From assembly GCA_002347475.1 (NCBI GenBank), contig DDXI01000093.1, positions 7,092 to 31,404 on the forward strand: a stretch of DNA of 24,313 nt. Reading direction: 5' to 3'. The number at the start of each line of letters is the position of its first letter. The first letter of the stretch is position 1. Below, one piece after another: positions 14,014-21,367 of the stretch. The notes under the pieces were generated by a model. The model ran no database searches. It worked only from the letters and a program-made list of their open reading frames with translations, and was not told the DNA's origin. The DNA comes from Peptococcaceae bacterium UBA2264. GTDB lineage: Bacteria > Bacillota > Desulfitobacteriia > Desulfitobacteriales > Desulfitobacteriaceae. The translations under genes and the position numbers were made by a program.

Positions 14014-14352
14014 TTACTTTTTATCCGGTAAATTCACACCACAATTTTTACAGACCCGAACTTTGCCGGCTTCAGTCTCTTTAATGCTGACTCTTGTCAC
14101 CGAATTACATTCCTCACAAAAGAGCATTACATTAGAGCTTGCCAGGGGAGCTTCCTTTTCGATAATCCCACCCTGGGGCATGCTTTGCGTCGGTTTGGTA
14201 TGGCGTTTAACAATATTAGCCTTTTCTACTACGACCCGACCTTTTTTAGGTATAACCTGGAGGATTTTGCCTTTTTTGCCGGCATCCTTCCCGGTAATAA
14301 TCATCACCATGTCGCCCTTTTTAACGTGGACTTTTTGTTTGGCAGCGGCCAA
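14014..14352 (-). CDS. rplX: 50S ribosomal protein L24 with zinc ribbon
   Basis: Assembly-initiating large-subunit protein. The KOW domain is at the N terminus (KVHVKKGDMVMIITGKDAG), followed by RHTKPTQSMPQGGI. The C-terminal part has a Cys4 ribbon, C79, C82, C101 and C104, absent from B. subtilis L24 but known in many Clostridia. I chose the TTG at 14350-14352, giving 112 residues, because the GGAGGTG site (14360-14366) is 7 nt before it. The ATG at 14374-14376 lies upstream of that SD and adds eight non-conserved residues. Confidence 0.96.
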   Translation of the reverse strand: MAAAKQKVHVKKGDMVMIITGKDAGKKGKILQVIPKKGRVVVEKANIVKRHTKPTQSMPQGGIIEKEAPLASSNVMLFCEECNSVTRVSIKETEAGKVRVCKNCGVNLPDKK

Positions 14353-14383
14353 CTTTCTACACCTCCATTTGTTCAACGGGGTC

Positions 14384-14752
14384 CTAGATTACCTCTGGCG
14401 CCAGAGAAACTATTTTCATGAAATCCCTATCGCGGAGTTCACGTGCTACTGGTCCAAAAATCCGTGTTCCCCGTGGACTTTTGTCATCTTTTATGATTAC
14501 AGCGGCATTTTCGCCAAACCGTATATAGGAGCCGTCGGCCCGCCTGATTTCTTTCGATGTCCGGACGACAACAGCTTTGACAACGTCTCCTCTTTTAACA
14601 ACGCCACCTGGTGTTGCTTCCTTGACAGATGCTACTATGATATCGCCAATAGACGCATAACGGCGGAGTGAACCCCCTAACACCCGGATACACATCAGTT
14701 TCTTTGCCCCGCTGTTGTCTCCGACTCTTAGAATTGTTTGTACCTGGATCAC
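14384..14752 (-). CDS. rplN: 50S ribosomal protein L14
   Basis: Subunit-interface protein that forms intersubunit bridges. The 122 residues begin IQVQTILRVGDNSGAKKLMCIRVLGG and contain GSYIRFGENAAVII and RGTRIFGPVARELRDRDFMKIVSLAPEVI, essentially the invariant L14 sequence. The start is GTG (14750-14752) after a GGGGG site about 9 nt upstream. It follows rpsQ by 34 nt. Confidence 0.98.
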   Translation of the reverse strand: MIQVQTILRVGDNSGAKKLMCIRVLGGSLRRYASIGDIIVASVKEATPGGVVKRGDVVKAVVVRTSKEIRRADGSYIRFGENAAVIIKDDKSPRGTRIFGPVARELRDRDFMKIVSLAPEVI

Positions 14753-14786
14753 CCTGTTGACCCCCTTCCGAATTCAATTAGCAACC

Positions 14787-15047
14787 TTAGAGAACAACTG
14801 CTCTCTCAGTGATCTCGACCAGGCGCCAACGTTTATCCTTACTTAAGGGACGTGTTTCCATAATCGTAACGATATCACCGATTTTGGCTTCATTATTCTC
14901 ATCATGAACTTTAAACTTCTTGCTCTGCTTGATAATCCTTTTATAGATGGGATGACGGATCGTCGTTTCGATATTTACAACAATTGTCTTATCCATCTTA
15001 TTGCTGACTACCTTGCCTGATTTCAGTTTTCGTTGCGCTCTTTCCAC
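14787..15047 (-). CDS. rpsQ: 30S ribosomal protein S17
   Basis: OB-fold protein binding the 5' domain of 16S rRNA. The 86 residues begin with a basic stretch, then GKVVSNKMDKTIVVNIETTIRHPIYKR, the S17 signature, and end RPLSKDKRWRLVEITERAVVL. The start is GTG (15045-15047) with a GGAG site about 10 nt upstream. It lies between rpmC and rplN in the normal S10 operon order. Confidence 0.97.
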   Translation of the reverse strand: MERAQRKLKSGKVVSNKMDKTIVVNIETTIRHPIYKRIIKQSKKFKVHDENNEAKIGDIVTIMETRPLSKDKRWRLVEITERAVVL

Positions 15048-15072
15048 TCTTGCTGGTCTCCTTTCCGCTCAA

Positions 15073-15276
15073 TTAAGCACGCTGAATATTTAACTCGCGC
15101 TCACGAAGGATAGTTTTGCCGCGAGCTATGCTTTTGCGAACTTCCTTGATGCGCATAAAGTTGTCTAGTTGACCGGTAGCCAGTTGGAAACGCAAATTGA
15201 ACAGCTCCGTTTTATATTCATCAACCTGTTTGATAAGTTCTTCATCACTCATATCACGGAAAGCATTAACTTTCAT
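15073..15276 (-). CDS. rpmC: 50S ribosomal protein L29
   Basis: Two-helix large-subunit protein at the polypeptide exit, a docking site for nascent-chain factors. The 67 residues begin MKVNAFRDMSDEELIKQVDEYK and include ELFNLRFQLATGQLDN, typical of L29. I chose the ATG at 15274-15276, 8 nt after GGGAGG; a GTG three codons upstream lies within that SD site. The start overlaps the end of rplP by 11 nt, indicating translational coupling. Confidence 0.97.
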   Translation of the reverse strand: MKVNAFRDMSDEELIKQVDEYKTELFNLRFQLATGQLDNFMRIKEVRKSIARGKTILRERELNIQRA

Positions 15277-15703
15277 TTGCGTCACCTCCCTCGGTTTCCT
15301 GGCGAGTTACAAATTTGCATTTAATCGGAAGTTTATGCATACCCAGACGAAGAGCTTCACGAGCCAGTTCTTCACTTACTCCGGCCAGTTCGAACATGAC
15401 GCGGCCGGGTTTGACTACTGCTACCCAGTATTCCGGAGAGCCCTTGCCACTTCCCATTCTGGTTTCGGCCGGTTTAGCTGTCACCGGTTTATCCGGAAAT
15501 ATCTTAATCCAGACTTGACCGCCCCGTTTGATATAACGCGTCATGGCAATACGGGCAGCTTCGATTTGACGGTTAGTTATCCAACCCGGTTCCAGGGCGA
15601 CAAGACCGAATTCCCCAAATGTCACTTTATTGCCACGGCTGGCTTTTCCGTGCATACGTCCACGATGTTGTTTACGATGTTTCACTCTGGTTGGGACTAG
15701 CAT
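15266..15703 (-). CDS. rplP: 50S ribosomal protein L16
   Basis: Large-subunit protein near the A-site tRNA and peptidyl transferase centre. The 145 residues begin LVPTRVKHRKQHRGRMHGKA and contain GGQVWIKIFPDKPVT and RMGSGKGSPEYWVAVVKPGR, the conserved L16 core. The ATG immediately follows the rpsC stop with no spacer. Its 3' end overlaps rpmC by 11 nt. Confidence 0.98.
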   Translation of the reverse strand: MLVPTRVKHRKQHRGRMHGKASRGNKVTFGEFGLVALEPGWITNRQIEAARIAMTRYIKRGGQVWIKIFPDKPVTAKPAETRMGSGKGSPEYWVAVVKPGRVMFELAGVSEELAREALRLGMHKLPIKCKFVTRQETEGGDANES

Positions 15704-16363
15704 CTATTTTCCTCCTTCCACCTGAGCGACTTTCTTGACGGGAAGAACCTCTCCTTTATACAGCCAGACCTTGATACCAATTTTACCGTAGGTTGTATTT
15801 GCTTCGGCGAATCCATAATCAATGTCTGCTCTTAAGGTGTGCAGAGGCACTTTACCTTCATGATACCATTCGGAACGGGCAATTTCAGCTCCGCCTAAAC
15901 GTCCGCCGCATTGGATTTTAATACCTTGAGCGCCCTGCCGAATACTTCTTTGGACAGTTTGTTTCATAGCCCGACGGAAGGAAGTCCTCTTTTCCAGCTG
16001 TGCTGCTACATTTTCAGCCACCAGCTGAGCATCGAGTTCCGGTTTTTTAATTTCCACGATATTAACGGCTATCTGTTTGCCGGTCATTGCTTCCAAAGTT
16101 TTGCGCAGATTTTCAACCTCAGTACCGCCTCTGCCGATAACAATTCCTGGTTTAGCAGCATGGATGGATATTTTTACGCGATTGGCCGCTCTCTCAATTT
16201 CCACTTTGGGAACCCCAGCTATTTTAAGTTTCTGTTTAATATATTTTCGAATCTTCAAATCCTCATGAAGGAGTTCGCTGTAGTTTCTGTTTGCATACCA
16301 GCGGCCTTCCCAATCCCGGATGATTCCGACCCGAAAGCCTTTGGGATTTACCTTTTGACCCAC
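15704..16363 (-). CDS. rpsC: 30S ribosomal protein S3
   Basis: Forms part of the mRNA entry channel on the 30S head. The GTG at 16361-16363 gives 219 residues starting VGQKVNPKGFRVGIIRDWEG (translated with Met). GGAGGG (16369-16374) is 5 nt upstream. A longer frame to 16390 includes the SD site and overlaps rplV, so I reject it. A KH domain with the GxxG loop appears in GIVIGRGGTEVENLRK, and the C-terminal domain has GGRLGGAEIARSEWYHEGKVPLHTLRADIDYG. The start lies 1 nt past the rplV stop. Confidence 0.98.
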   Translation of the reverse strand: MGQKVNPKGFRVGIIRDWEGRWYANRNYSELLHEDLKIRKYIKQKLKIAGVPKVEIERAANRVKISIHAAKPGIVIGRGGTEVENLRKTLEAMTGKQIAVNIVEIKKPELDAQLVAENVAAQLEKRTSFRRAMKQTVQRSIRQGAQGIKIQCGGRLGGAEIARSEWYHEGKVPLHTLRADIDYGFAEANTTYGKIGIKVWLYKGEVLPVKKVAQVEGGK

Positions 16364-16364
16364 A

Positions 16365-16706
16365 TTATCCCTCCTTCTTCTCGCCAACAACCACAGTAAT
16401 ATGACTGGTCCGTTTGCGGATTTGATCAGCGCGGCCCTGAGCCCGGGGTTTAATCCGTTTCAAGGTCGGCCCTTCATTAACATATATCTCATTAACAAAG
16501 AGATTATCGGCAACTAACTCCAGATTATGTTCCGCATTAGCCACTGCCGATTTCAGAACTTTAGTTACAGGTTCAGTGGAGCCTTTGGCTGTAAAAGTGA
16601 GAATAGCTATAGCCTCACTGACTTTTTTGCCGCGAATCAGATTAACGACTTGGCGCACCTTTCGTGGAGAGATACGCACATATTTGGCAATTGCTCTGGC
16701 TTGCAT
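16365..16706 (-). CDS. rplV: 50S ribosomal protein L22
   Basis: Lines the peptide exit tunnel with an extended hairpin loop. The 113 residues begin QARAIAKYVRISPRKVRQVVNLIRGK and contain KSAVANAEHN and RIKPRAQGRADQIRKRTSHITV, where the hairpin lies. The ATG has an SD GGGAGG upstream. It follows rpsS by 20 nt and ends 1 nt before the rpsC start, so the two are probably coupled. Confidence 0.98.
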   Translation of the reverse strand: MQARAIAKYVRISPRKVRQVVNLIRGKKVSEAIAILTFTAKGSTEPVTKVLKSAVANAEHNLELVADNLFVNEIYVNEGPTLKRIKPRAQGRADQIRKRTSHITVVVGEKKEG

Positions 16707-16726
16707 ATCTTTAATACCTCCCCTAA

Positions 16727-17008
16727 TCAGCGCAGGCCGCTGGATTTTTCACTGCCAGCATGGCCTTTATAAGTTCTGGTAGGAGCAAATTCACCAAGTT
16801 TATGTCCTACCATATCTTCAGTAATATAGACCGGAATATGCTTCCGTCCATCATGAACCGCAATAGTATGTCCAATCATCTGCGGATAGATTGTTGATCT
16901 TCTGGACCAGGTCTTCAGAACACGCTTGTCGCCGGTGCTATTCATCGCTTCAACACGTTCAAGCAAGCGGGTTTCGGCGTAAGGTCCTTTTTTCAGAGAT
17001 CTGCCCAT
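16727..17008 (-). CDS. rpsS: 30S ribosomal protein S19
   Basis: Head protein that works with S13 near the A-site tRNA. The 93 residues begin GRSLKKGPYAETRLLERVEAMN and contain TWSRRSTIYPQMIGHTIAVHDGRKHIPVYI and LGEFAPTRTYKGHAG, all invariant S19 features. The ATG (17006-17008) has an SD GGAGG upstream. It follows rplB by 18 nt. Confidence 0.98.
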   Translation of the reverse strand: MGRSLKKGPYAETRLLERVEAMNSTGDKRVLKTWSRRSTIYPQMIGHTIAVHDGRKHIPVYITEDMVGHKLGEFAPTRTYKGHAGSEKSSGLR

Positions 17009-17026
17009 TCAGAGGCCTCCTTTCGA

Positions 17027-17854
17027 CTACTTAGTACGCCGTTTTGCGATAAACTTATCGGAAATATTCTTCTTCTTGCGGGTTTTAGCCCCCAGGGCCG
17101 GCTTGCCCCATGGTGTACACGGATTACGGCCAATCGGGTTACGGCCCTCGCCACCGCCGTGCGGATGGTCACAGGGATTCATAACAGCCCCACGAACGGT
17201 TGGCCGGATTCCCAACCAGCGGTTCCGTCCTGCTTTACCAATGCTGATATTTTCATAATCAGTATTGCCCACCTGGCCGATGGTAGCCCGGCAGGATGAA
17301 TGGATCAGCCTCATCTCGCTGGATGGCAGGCGCAGGGTAGCATAATCCCCCTCTTTAGCCATCAGTTGTGCCGAACCGCCGGCACTGCGGACGATCTGGG
17401 CCCCTTTACCCGGTTTCATCTCAATATTATGCAAAAGCGTTCCAACCGGGATATTTTTGATTGGCAGGCAGTTCCCTACTTTGATATCAGAATCCGGGCC
17501 GGAGACAACAATTTGACCAACTTTTAGGCCATTGGGTGCCAGAATATAGCTTTTAAAACCATCGGCATAATGAAGCAAAGCAATATTGGCCGAACGATTG
17601 GGATCATACTCGATACTGGCAACTTTAGCCGGGATATTATCCTTAATACGTTTGAAGTCTATCAGGCGATACTGACGCTTATGACCACCACCCTGATGGC
17701 GTACTGTCAGTCGTCCTGTATTATTTCTGCCGGCCTTATTTTTCAAAGGTCTCAGCAAAGAACGTTCCGGTTCTGTTTTGGTTATTTCCTCAAAAGCCGA
17801 TACTGTCATTTGCCGCCGGCCGGGTGATGTTGGTTTATAAAATTTTATTGCCAC
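17027..17854 (-). CDS. rplB: 50S ribosomal protein L2
   Basis: Core large-subunit protein needed for subunit joining and peptidyl transferase activity. The 275 residues begin AIKFYKPTSPGRRQMTVSAFEEI. The C-terminal part contains RPTVRGAVMNPCDHPHGGGEGR, with the conserved histidine in the HPHGGGEG segment. The start is GTG (17852-17854), about 6 nt after GGAGGG. It follows rplW by 26 nt. A shadow frame opposite its 3' end is not coding. Confidence 0.98.
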   Translation of the reverse strand: MAIKFYKPTSPGRRQMTVSAFEEITKTEPERSLLRPLKNKAGRNNTGRLTVRHQGGGHKRQYRLIDFKRIKDNIPAKVASIEYDPNRSANIALLHYADGFKSYILAPNGLKVGQIVVSGPDSDIKVGNCLPIKNIPVGTLLHNIEMKPGKGAQIVRSAGGSAQLMAKEGDYATLRLPSSEMRLIHSSCRATIGQVGNTDYENISIGKAGRNRWLGIRPTVRGAVMNPCDHPHGGGEGRNPIGRNPCTPWGKPALGAKTRKKKNISDKFIAKRRTK

Positions 17855-17880
17855 AGGTTTCCCTCCTTTGCTTCAGGCTA

Positions 17881-18168
17881 TTACAGACCAGCAAAGCCTT
17901 CTATTTTATCTCCTGTCTTCAGCTTGACGATTGCTTTTTTGCGAGCTGCGGTCATTCCAATCGAGCGTCCAACCTTTTTCCTCTTGCCCAGGACATTCAT
18001 TGTCCGCACTTCATCAACCGTTACCTTGAACATCTTTTCCACAGCCGATTTGATCTCGATTTTATTTGCAGCCGGGTCAACCCAGAAACAATATTTTCCT
18101 TCCTCAATAAGCCCTACGGACTTTTCCGAGATTACAGGACGTCTGAGAACATCACGTGCATCACGCAT
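17881..18168 (-). CDS. rplW: 50S ribosomal protein L23
   Basis: Exit-tunnel protein and docking site for trigger factor and SRP. The 95 residues begin RDARDVLRRPVISEKSVGLIEEGKYCFWV and include IKSAVEKMFKVTVDEVRTMNV, typical of L23. The ATG shares its A with the rplD stop (TAATG), so translation is probably coupled; GGAGG (18179-18183) lies inside the end of rplD. The short basic loop (GKRKKVGRSIGM) reaches into the tunnel in this family. Confidence 0.98.
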   Translation of the reverse strand: MRDARDVLRRPVISEKSVGLIEEGKYCFWVDPAANKIEIKSAVEKMFKVTVDEVRTMNVLGKRKKVGRSIGMTAARKKAIVKLKTGDKIEGFAGL

Positions 18169-18791
18169 TATGCCAACACCTCCTGGGTCTTAGTTACAGC
18201 CGCCTTGGTGATTACCAAGGTATCATGACGGAGTAAATCCAGCACGTTTAAGCCTTCCACCTGCATGGCTTTAACACCCTCGATATTACGAGCCGAGCGT
18301 ATTACGCTTTCATCATTTTCTCTGGTAACTACCAGTGCTTTCTTATCAACATTTAAAGCTTGCAGGAGCTTGACCATTTCGCGCGTTTTAACTTCAGCCA
18401 AGTTGATTTCATCCACAATAACCAGATTGGCTTCTTTCAATTTAGAAGAAAGAGCAGAACGCAAAGCCAATCTTCGGACTTTCTTGGGTAATTTATAACT
18501 GTAATCACGGGGTTTAGGTCCAAACAAAACGGCTCCGCCGCGCCACAGTGGTGAACGGCTGCTGCCGGCCCGGGCGCGTCCGGTTCCTTTTTGACGCCAA
18601 GGTTTATGTCCTCCTCCGCGCACTTCCCCCCGCAGCAGGGTTGAAGATGTTCCTCTTCTCAGGCTGGCTAATTGGGCCACAACTGCTGAATGCAGTACAT
18701 GGATATGCGGCTCTATCCCGAAAACATATTCGTCTAGTTCAATCTCACCGACTGGTGCTCCCTGCATATTCACTACTTGTACTTTAGGCAT
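18168..18791 (-). CDS. rplD: 50S ribosomal protein L4
   Basis: Tunnel-lining large-subunit protein; in E. coli it also represses the S10 operon by binding its leader. The 207 residues begin PKVQVVNMQGAPVGEIELDEYVFG. The extended loop contains RRGTSSTLLRGEVRGGGHKPWRQKGTGRARAGSSRSPLWRGGAVLFGP, the most conserved L4 segment. Whether it regulates here is unknown, but two structured leaders lie just upstream in the operon. The ATG follows rplC by 22 nt with an SD GGAGG. Confidence 0.98.
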   Translation of the reverse strand: MPKVQVVNMQGAPVGEIELDEYVFGIEPHIHVLHSAVVAQLASLRRGTSSTLLRGEVRGGGHKPWRQKGTGRARAGSSRSPLWRGGAVLFGPKPRDYSYKLPKKVRRLALRSALSSKLKEANLVIVDEINLAEVKTREMVKLLQALNVDKKALVVTRENDESVIRSARNIEGVKAMQVEGLNVLDLLRHDTLVITKAAVTKTQEVLA

Positions 18792-18813
18792 TGCTTATTC
18801 CTCCTTTCTCTGG

Positions 18814-19443
18814 TTACTTTGCCTTAACAGAAGGCTTCAGAATGAGCAGTCCCTTTTTGGCGCCGGGTACAGCTCCCCGAATCAGGATCAGATTTTTATC
18901 AGCATCAACCCGGATTATCTCCAGATTTTGTACGGTCACCCGTTCTCCGCCCATGCGTCCAGGCAGGTTACGGCCTTTGAAAACACGAGCCGGGCCCTTC
19001 GCGCCTAATGAGCCTGTACGGCGATGATATTTGGAACCATGCGCCATTGGTCCGCGGCTTGCTCCGTGGCGCTTGATCATACCGGCAAAGCCCTTGCCTT
19101 TAGATTTTCCTACTACATCAATGAAATCACCAACACCGAACATGTCAGCCTTGATCTCCTGACCCACCTGGTAAGACTCAATATCGTCTACCCTAAACTC
19201 CCGGATAAAACGCTGCGGCTTAACAGCAGCCTTTTGGAAACGTCCTTTTTCCGGCTTGTTGGCCAATTGCTCTCGTTTTTCATCAAAGCCAACCTGAATT
19301 GCATCATAGCCATCGGTCGCGGCGGTTTTTTTCTGTAATACAAAACAAGGTCCAGCCTTAACCACCGTAACACAAATCTGACGCCCGTCTTCGCGGAAAA
19401 CCTGAGTCATGCCAATTTTTTTAGCTAAAATTCCTTTAGACAC
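18814..19443 (-). CDS. rplC: 50S ribosomal protein L3
   Basis: Initiates 50S assembly; an extended loop reaches the peptidyl transferase centre. The GTG at 19441-19443 gives 209 residues starting SKGILAKKIGMTQVFREDGR. AGGAGG (19452-19457) is 8 nt upstream; a GTG three codons earlier is embedded in that SD site, so I reject it. The central part contains GFAGMIKRHGASRGPMAHGSKYHRRTGSLG, the L3 signature. Unusually, 184 nt with its own promoter and hairpins separate it from rpsJ. Confidence 0.97.
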   Translation of the reverse strand: MSKGILAKKIGMTQVFREDGRQICVTVVKAGPCFVLQKKTAATDGYDAIQVGFDEKREQLANKPEKGRFQKAAVKPQRFIREFRVDDIESYQVGQEIKADMFGVGDFIDVVGKSKGKGFAGMIKRHGASRGPMAHGSKYHRRTGSLGAKGPARVFKGRNLPGRMGGERVTVQNLEIIRVDADKNLILIRGAVPGAKKGLLILKPSVKAK

Positions 19444-19585
19444 GAATGCCACCTCCTGAACACTTTGAAGTGCACCGGATTAATCCGGCGCACGAGAGCG
19501 TTCCTAATTTTTATGTGATATTTCCACTTAATATTTCGTATGTTATTTACACGCTTCCGGGTGTTTCCACATACGAACAAAATTT
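19444..19585 (-). ncRNA. Structured leader upstream of rplC
   Basis: The rpsJ-rplC spacer would be transcribed as a leader with two strong hairpins. The first closes with a perfect 9-bp stem, TTCGTATGT (19569-19577) with ACATACGAA (19535-19543), and an inner ACAC/GTGT pair. The second (19470-19493) has a 10-bp stem with one G-U pair and a TTAA loop, and contains the palindrome CCGGATTAATCCGG. No U-tract follows either. It ends 13 nt above the L3 SD site, so translational control is more likely than termination. I recognise no known RNA family. Confidence 0.55.
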
Positions 19586-19594
19586 ATTATATCA
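19586..19594 (-). promoter_or_regulatory. Extended -10 promoter upstream of rplC
   Basis: The minus strand reads TGATATAAT, a perfect TATAAT (19586-19591) with the TGn extension (19592-19594). The -35 region 17 nt upstream is poor (TGGCAA). It begins 33 nt past the rpsJ stop and would start a transcript carrying the structured leader and rplC onward, independent of rpsJ. Confidence 0.65.
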
Positions 19595-19627
19595 TAGTCC
19601 CCATGATTTTGCCAGGTCTGTTTTTTA

Positions 19628-19933
19628 CTACAGCTTTATCTCAATATCCACGCCGGCCGGCAGGTCAAGCCTCATCAGAGAATCGACCGTTTTGGGCGTT
19701 GGCTCAAGGATATCGATCAGACGCTTATGGGTGCGCATTTCAAACTGTTCGCGGGAATCTTTGTTAACATGAGGAGAACGCAGAACAGTATAAATACTTT
19801 TTTTGGTAGGCAGGGGAATAGGTCCGCTGACCTGGGCGCCGGTTCGTTTGGCTGTCTCAACTATTCTCTCCGCTGACTGATCAAGAATTTTGTGATCGAA
19901 TGCTTTCAGCCGGATCCTAATTTTTTGACTCAT
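19628..19933 (-). CDS. rpsJ: 30S ribosomal protein S10
   Basis: Head protein of the 30S subunit; it also partners NusB in transcription antitermination. The 101 residues begin SQKIRIRLKAFDHKILDQSAERIVETAKRTGA and contain GPIPLPTKKSIYTVLRSPHVNKDSREQFEMRTHKRLIDI, the invariant loop and helix. The ATG (19931-19933) is 7 nt after AGGAGG (19941-19946). It is first in the S10 cluster, but is flanked by a 231-nt spacer upstream with an attenuator-like structure and a 184-nt spacer downstream with a second promoter. Confidence 0.98.
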   Translation of the reverse strand: MSQKIRIRLKAFDHKILDQSAERIVETAKRTGAQVSGPIPLPTKKSIYTVLRSPHVNKDSREQFEMRTHKRLIDILEPTPKTVDSLMRLDLPAGVDIEIKL

Positions 19934-19974
19934 AATTCAACCTCCTCTAAATGGTCATGCCAAATCTTAAACAT

Positions 19975-20011
19975 AAAAAAACCCGATATCCGGCGGAGTC
20001 ACCGGTACCGG
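19975..20011 (-). terminator. Intrinsic terminator or attenuator ahead of rpsJ
   Basis: The hairpin at 19983-20011 pairs CCGGUA with UAUCGG and CCGG with CCGG (10 bp, one bulged A, 8-nt loop), followed directly by seven U residues (19975-19981). It is the clearest terminator in the window, yet it lies 41 nt upstream of the rpsJ start. It may end tuf transcripts, or act as a regulated attenuator together with the upstream stem. Confidence 0.8.
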
Positions 20012-20072
20012 CAACCTTTTACGTTCAGAATACATACTCTTATCCAAATATTTTGCTTGAGACAGGCAGAGC

Positions 20073-20145
20073 TGCCTGCCGTTTGTCCGCCGGTGACCAT
20101 GCAGGTCTTTGTAAAAATCATTGTCCCGGCTACAAACAGCAGGCA
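20073..20145 (-). ncRNA. Long-range stem in the tuf-rpsJ spacer (candidate S10 leader)
   Basis: The segments at 20132-20145 (TGCCTGCTGTTTGT in transcript sense) and 20073-20086 (ACAAACGGCAGGCA) pair over 14 bp with one G-U. Inside, GCCGG and CCGGC add 5 bp, and GACC/GGTC closes a small hairpin. No U-tract follows. Transcript segment GTCACCGG (20090-20097) is complementary to CCGGTGAC (19998-20005) in the terminator, so a mutually exclusive fold is possible. Confidence 0.55.
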
Positions 20146-20164
20146 ACCCTGAGCAGATATTTTT

Positions 20165-21367
20165 TTATTCTTTAACAGCTGAAACTACTCCTGAGCCGAC
20201 AGTTCTGCCGCCTTCACGGATAGCAAAGCGCAAACCTATTTCCATAGCGATTGGGGTAATGAGTTCACAATCGATCGTGACCCGGTCGCCAGGCATAACC
20301 ATTTCGATGCCTTCCGGCAGATTGATAACACCGGTTACATCGGTTGTCCGGAAATAGAATTGAGGACGGTAGTTATTGAAGAATGGGGTATGACGTCCAC
20401 CCTCTTCTTTATTCAGGATATAAACTTCGCCCTGGAACTTGGTATGAGGCTTGATGCTGCCGGGCTTGGCCAGAACCTGTCCGCGCTCGATTTCCTTACG
20501 CTCAATACCACGCAGCAGAACACCGATATTGTCACCGGCCTGGGCCTGATCAAGCAGCTTGCGGAACATTTCCACACCGGTACAAACGGTTTTACGGGGC
20601 TTGTCACTCAAACCAACAATTTCGACCTCATCCCCTACTTTAATAACTCCGCGTTCTACCCGTCCTGTGGCAACTGTACCCCGGCCGGTAATTGTAAACA
20701 CGTCTTCCACCGGCATCAGGAAAGGTTTATCTGTATCCCGTTCCGGTGTAGGTATATAGGAATCGACAGCGTCCATCAGTTTCCAGATGCCACCGCACCA
20801 TTCGCAGTCCCGTTTGCCGCAGCCGCATTCCAGGGCCTTGAGAGCTGAACCAGGAATGATGGGGATATCGTCACCGGGGAATTCATAGTAACTGAGAAGT
20901 TCGCGAACTTCCATTTCAACCAGTTCCATTAATTCCGGATCATCAACCATATCAGCTTTATTGAGGAAAATAACCAGATAATTAACGCCAACCTGACGGG
21001 CTAAGAGGATATGCTCCCGGGTTTGAGGCATTGGGCCGTCAGCAGCAGATACAACCAGGATCGCACCGTCCATTTGAGCAGCACCGGTGATCATATTCTT
21101 GATATAGTCGGCGTGGCCAGGACAGTCAACGTGGGCATAGTGACGAGTTTCGGTCTCGTATTCCACGTGCGCCGTAGAAATAGTAATACCACGTTCGCGC
21201 TCTTCAGGAGCCTTGTCAATTTGGTCAAAAGCTGTGGCGACTGCCCCGCCAACCTTCGAAAGCACCAGGGTAATAGCAGCAGTAAGGGTAGTCTTGCCAT
21301 GGTCCACGTGTCCAATCGTTCCTACGTTTACGTGGGGTTTAGTACGCTCATATTTTTGTTTAGCCAT
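20165..21367 (-). CDS. tuf: Elongation factor Tu
   Basis: GTPase that delivers aminoacyl-tRNA to the ribosome. The 400 residues include the G1 loop GHVDHGKT (19-26), DCPGH (81-85) and NKAD (136-139), then beta-barrel domains 2 and 3 ending REGGRTVGSGVVSAV. An insert in domain 1, after SALKALE, carries C181, C183, C188 and C191 (CGCGKRDCEWC), which most EF-Tu proteins lack. I recall similar inserts in Peptococcaceae; metal binding is possible. The ATG has AAAGGAG upstream. It follows fusA by 67 nt. Confidence 0.98.
   Translation of the reverse strand: MAKQKYERTKPHVNVGTIGHVDHGKTTLTAAITLVLSKVGGAVATAFDQIDKAPEERERGITISTAHVEYETETRHYAHVDCPGHADYIKNMITGAAQMDGAILVVSAADGPMPQTREHILLARQVGVNYLVIFLNKADMVDDPELMELVEMEVRELLSYYEFPGDDIPIIPGSALKALECGCGKRDCEWCGGIWKLMDAVDSYIPTPERDTDKPFLMPVEDVFTITGRGTVATGRVERGVIKVGDEVEIVGLSDKPRKTVCTGVEMFRKLLDQAQAGDNIGVLLRGIERKEIERGQVLAKPGSIKPHTKFQGEVYILNKEEGGRHTPFFNNYRPQFYFRTTDVTGVINLPEGIEMVMPGDRVTIDCELITPIAMEIGLRFAIREGGRTVGSGVVSAVKE

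Noticed and set aside
14063..14671. A 202-codon plus-strand frame.
   Set aside because: Antisense to rplX and rplN, both fully conserved; no independent support.
20073..20145. The 14-bp stem as a simple rho-independent terminator of tuf.
   Set aside because: No U-tract follows on either strand and the loop is about 45 nt; the real terminator-like hairpin is downstream at 19983-20011.
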